17,758 bases of DNA, taken from NCBI GenBank assembly GCA_018500075.1, contig JAHBAN010000163.1, positions 1 to 17,758 of the forward strand, read 5' to 3'. Under the pieces are notes generated by a model. It was not told the DNA's origin, did not search any database, and saw nothing but the letters and a program-made list of their open reading frames with translations. The stretch's first letter is position 1. Each line of letters starts with the position of its first letter. This document shows positions 15,960 to 17,758 of the stretch, one piece after another. A program made the translations under genes and the position numbers. Source of the stretch: Flavobacteriia bacterium (GTDB lineage Bacteria > Bacteroidota > Bacteroidia > Flavobacteriales > Flavobacteriaceae).

Positions 15960-17372
15960 ATGATTACCCCTGTTCTTCTCTGTGGCGGCTCAGGCACGCG
16001 CCTTTGGCCCTTGTCCCGTAAGAGCTATCCAAAACAATTCGCATCCATTTTGGGCGAAGAAAGCCTGTTTCAAGCCTCTGCCAGACGTTTTGCAGGCGAG
16101 AATTTCTCAAATCCTTTACTTGTGACAGGAGATAGCTTTCGGTTCATTGTGGGGGAGCAGCTTGATGCCTGCGCGATCAAGGCCGGCGGCATCCTGATCG
16201 AACCTGACGGGCGCAACACCGCACCAGCCGCCATTGCCGCAGCCTTGGTTTTGGCACGCTCAGACCCGCAGGCGCTGATGCTTTTGGTGCCCTCCGATCA
16301 CGCCATAACCGATGCACAGGCCTTTCGCGAGGCTGTCTGCGCAGGGACTGTGGCCGCCCGCGACGGCCAGATCGTGACCTTCGGGATCGCTCCTGACCGC
16401 GCCGAAACGGGTTATGGCTGGCTTGAAAGCGGAGCCGAGACCCACCCGTTTGTGATGGAACTCAAACAATTTATCGAAAAGCCTGACCGCGAAAAAGCCG
16501 AAACCCTGCTCCATGACAGCCGCTACCTTTGGAACGCAGGTGTGTTTCTCGCGCGGGTCGATGTTATGATCAAAGCCTTCCAGGCCCATGCACCGGAGGT
16601 GCTCACAGCCGTTGAAAGCGCCGTGGAAAAGGCGACGCTCGATCTTGGCTTCACCCGTCTTGACCCAACAACATGGGCGGATGTGCCAGATATTTCGATA
16701 GATTATGCCATCATGGAAAAGGCCGATAATGTCAGCGTTGTGCGGTTTGACGGAAAATGGTCCGATTTGGGCAGTTGGGAGGCCGTGTGGCAAGAGTCTC
16801 CCCGCGATGCCCAAGGCAATGCGCGGACAGACCACACCACTGCATTAAACTGCGAAAACACCCTCCTGCGCTCTGAGAGTGACGAGATCGAATTGGTCGG
16901 GATCGGCCTCAAAAATGTGGTGGCCGTCGCGATGCGCGATGCTGTCATGGTCGCCGATATGTCCGATAGCCAGAATGTAAAACACGCTGTTGCAACGCTC
17001 AAAAACCGTGCCGCAAAGCAGGCGGTCCAGTTTCCCGTGGATCATAGGCCTTGGGGGTGGTTTGAAACACTCATTCTCTCCGATCGCTTTCAAGTCAAAC
17101 GTATTCACGTCCATCCCGGCGCGTCTCTGAGCCTGCAAAGTCACCATCACCGCTCCGAACATTGGATCGTTGTGACGGGCACTGCGAAAGTCACTGTAGA
17201 TGACGAGACAAAGCTGATTACGGAGAATGAATCTGTCTACATTCCTCTGGGCGCAAAACATCGCATGGAAAATCCCGGCAAAATGCCGATGGTCCTGATC
17301 GAGGTCCAGACTGGTGGCTATCTGGGGGAGGATGATATCATTCGTTACGAAGATATATATGCGCGCAGCTGA
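15960..17372 (+). CDS. manC: Mannose-1-phosphate guanylyltransferase / mannose-6-phosphate isomerase
   Basis: A bifunctional enzyme of the ManC/AlgA/CpsB type. It makes GDP-mannose from mannose-1-phosphate and GTP, and the C-terminal cupin can interconvert mannose-6-phosphate and fructose-6-phosphate. From the ATG at 15960 it has 470 residues, normal for the family. The nucleotidyltransferase loop is LLCGGSGTRLWPLSR (6-20). Further signatures are VPSDHAI (110-116), FIEKPD (171-176), LWNAGVF (190-196) and KWSDLGSW (266-273). The isomerase part has RPWGWFE (363-369), QSHHHRSEHW (393-402) with likely metal-binding His residues, and HVHPGASLSLQ (383-393). I chose 15960 because the protein then begins MITPVLLCGG as in homologues and GAGG lies 8 nt upstream. 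An ATG at 15906 overlapping the previous stop would add 18 residues. It supplies the substrate for gmd. Confidence 0.96.
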   Translation: MITPVLLCGGSGTRLWPLSRKSYPKQFASILGEESLFQASARRFAGENFSNPLLVTGDSFRFIVGEQLDACAIKAGGILIEPDGRNTAPAAIAAALVLARSDPQALMLLVPSDHAITDAQAFREAVCAGTVAARDGQIVTFGIAPDRAETGYGWLESGAETHPFVMELKQFIEKPDREKAETLLHDSRYLWNAGVFLARVDVMIKAFQAHAPEVLTAVESAVEKATLDLGFTRLDPTTWADVPDISIDYAIMEKADNVSVVRFDGKWSDLGSWEAVWQESPRDAQGNARTDHTTALNCENTLLRSESDEIELVGIGLKNVVAVAMRDAVMVADMSDSQNVKHAVATLKNRAAKQAVQFPVDHRPWGWFETLILSDRFQVKRIHVHPGASLSLQSHHHRSEHWIVVTGTAKVTVDDETKLITENESVYIPLGAKHRMENPGKMPMVLIEVQTGGYLGEDDIIRYEDIYARS

Positions 17373-17417
17373 TCTTGGTTGTGTCGCACATTATTAGCCG
17401 ATCAAACCCGCATTTTA

Positions 17418-17431
17418 TTGACCTATATCAA
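17418..17431. promoter_or_regulatory. FNR/FnrL-type binding site
   Basis: TTGACCTATATCAA matches the FNR/FnrL consensus TTGAT-N4-ATCAA with a single difference (C for T at position 5), a change that is common in Crp/Fnr-family sites. It lies 54 bp upstream of the oxidoreductase ATG, in the 112-bp gap after manC. The regulator could also be an NnrR/Dnr-type or Crp relative. No well-spaced -10 was found, so activation or repression cannot be decided. Confidence 0.55.
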
Positions 17432-17472
17432 CGCGGCCCAAACAAACATATTCCACTACGTCTATATAAAGT

Positions 17473-17477
17473 GGAGG
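17473..17477 (+). promoter_or_regulatory. Ribosome binding site of the oxidoreductase gene
   Basis: GGAGG, 7 nt before the ATG at 17485. It is the clearest Shine-Dalgarno in the window and fixes the start of the truncated gene that follows. Confidence 0.8.
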
Positions 17478-17484
17478 AATACTT

Positions 17485-17758
17485 ATGGTTGATACATCAA
17501 CGGCGCCATCGCGTCGGGCGTTTTTGGGCTTGGCTGTTGGAGCTGGCGCCCTTGGGCTTTCAGGAACGTTTAGCCAAGCACAGGCGCCAATTCCTACCCG
17601 TGCAAACATCCTTATTCTCGGCGCAGGGGCAGCAGGAACCGCCTTGGCCAACCGTTTGGTCGAACGGCTGGAAGGCGCCTCAATCACCCTTGTCGATGGT
17701 CGCCCCGCACATTGGTATCAGCCCGGTTTTTCCCTTATCGCCGCCGGCCTGAAACCTG
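17485..17758 (+). CDS. FAD-dependent oxidoreductase, sulfide:quinone-reductase-like, Tat signal (partial, runs off the window)
   Basis: Only the first 91 codons are present. The protein starts with a twin-arginine signal peptide: SRRAFLGLAVGAGALGL at residues 9-25, with a likely AxA-type cleavage near SQAQA (30-34). The exported part begins with an FAD-binding Rossmann strand, ANILILGAGAAGTALANRL (40-58; G-x-G-x-x-G). ITLVDGRPAHWYQPGFSLIA (about 67-86) follows. The acidic end of strand 2 and the YQPGF-type segment are typical of sulfide:quinone oxidoreductases and flavocytochrome c sulfide dehydrogenase relatives. If so, it oxidises sulfide and passes electrons to quinone or cytochrome on the periplasmic side; the catalytic cysteines lie beyond the window. 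The gene is separated from manC by 112 bp with an FNR-type site, so it is probably a new transcription unit unrelated to glycan synthesis. Confidence 0.85.
   Translation, partial: MVDTSTAPSRRAFLGLAVGAGALGLSGTFSQAQAPIPTRANILILGAGAAGTALANRLVERLEGASITLVDGRPAHWYQPGFSLIAAGLKP

Noticed and set aside
16260..16835. 191-codon open frame on the minus strand
   Set aside because: It is antisense to the conserved nucleotidyltransferase part of manC; a shadow frame.
17463..17468. TATATA as the -10 box of the oxidoreductase gene
   Set aside because: The implied transcript start would fall within the GGAGG ribosome site, and the spacing to the FNR-type palindrome fits no usual class.

Overview
The window looks like chromosomal or chromid DNA from a marine alphaproteobacterium of the Rhodobacteraceae (roseobacter-type). 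This rests on moderately high GC coding DNA, alphaproteobacterial-style proteins, DUF4214-like and sulfotransferase-like modules attached to glycan genes, and CtrA-like TTAA-N7-TTAA boxes. It is an inference, since no rRNA or marker gene is present.

Layout. (1) 80-1096 (+) encodes an unrecognised protein with two membrane segments. (2) 1174-9944 (-) is a tight five-gene operon read right to left. Its genes are a 1078-residue fusion (capsule/Kdo-transferase-like N-terminus, two tandem beta-sandwich-like modules, GT4 glycosyltransferase), a stand-alone GT4, a class I methyltransferase, a GT2+GT4 double glycosyltransferase and a sulfotransferase-like protein. Junctions are 4-14 nt overlaps, a 14-nt gap or direct abutment. 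(3) 9945-10502 is a divergent intergenic region with two full CtrA-like boxes. (4) 10503-17372 (+) is a second glycan operon: gmd, a large GT4 protein, an FkbM-type methyltransferase, a DUF4214-like/sulfotransferase fusion, and manC (GDP-mannose synthesis). (5) At 17485 a Tat-exported FAD oxidoreductase of the sulfide:quinone-reductase type begins and runs off the window. An FNR-type palindrome lies upstream of it.

How it fits together. ManC makes GDP-mannose and Gmd turns it into GDP-4-keto-6-deoxymannose. At least five glycosyltransferase catalytic domains in four proteins could assemble a cell-surface or secreted polysaccharide, and two methyltransferases and two sulfotransferase-like proteins could decorate it. 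The enzyme that completes the deoxysugar (a reductase or aminotransferase), the polymerase and the exporter are not in the window. The most noteworthy points are the divergent CtrA-type control region, the multi-domain fusion with an internal duplication, and the two sulfotransferase-like genes. Together these suggest a cell-cycle- or lifestyle-regulated, possibly sulfated, glycan.
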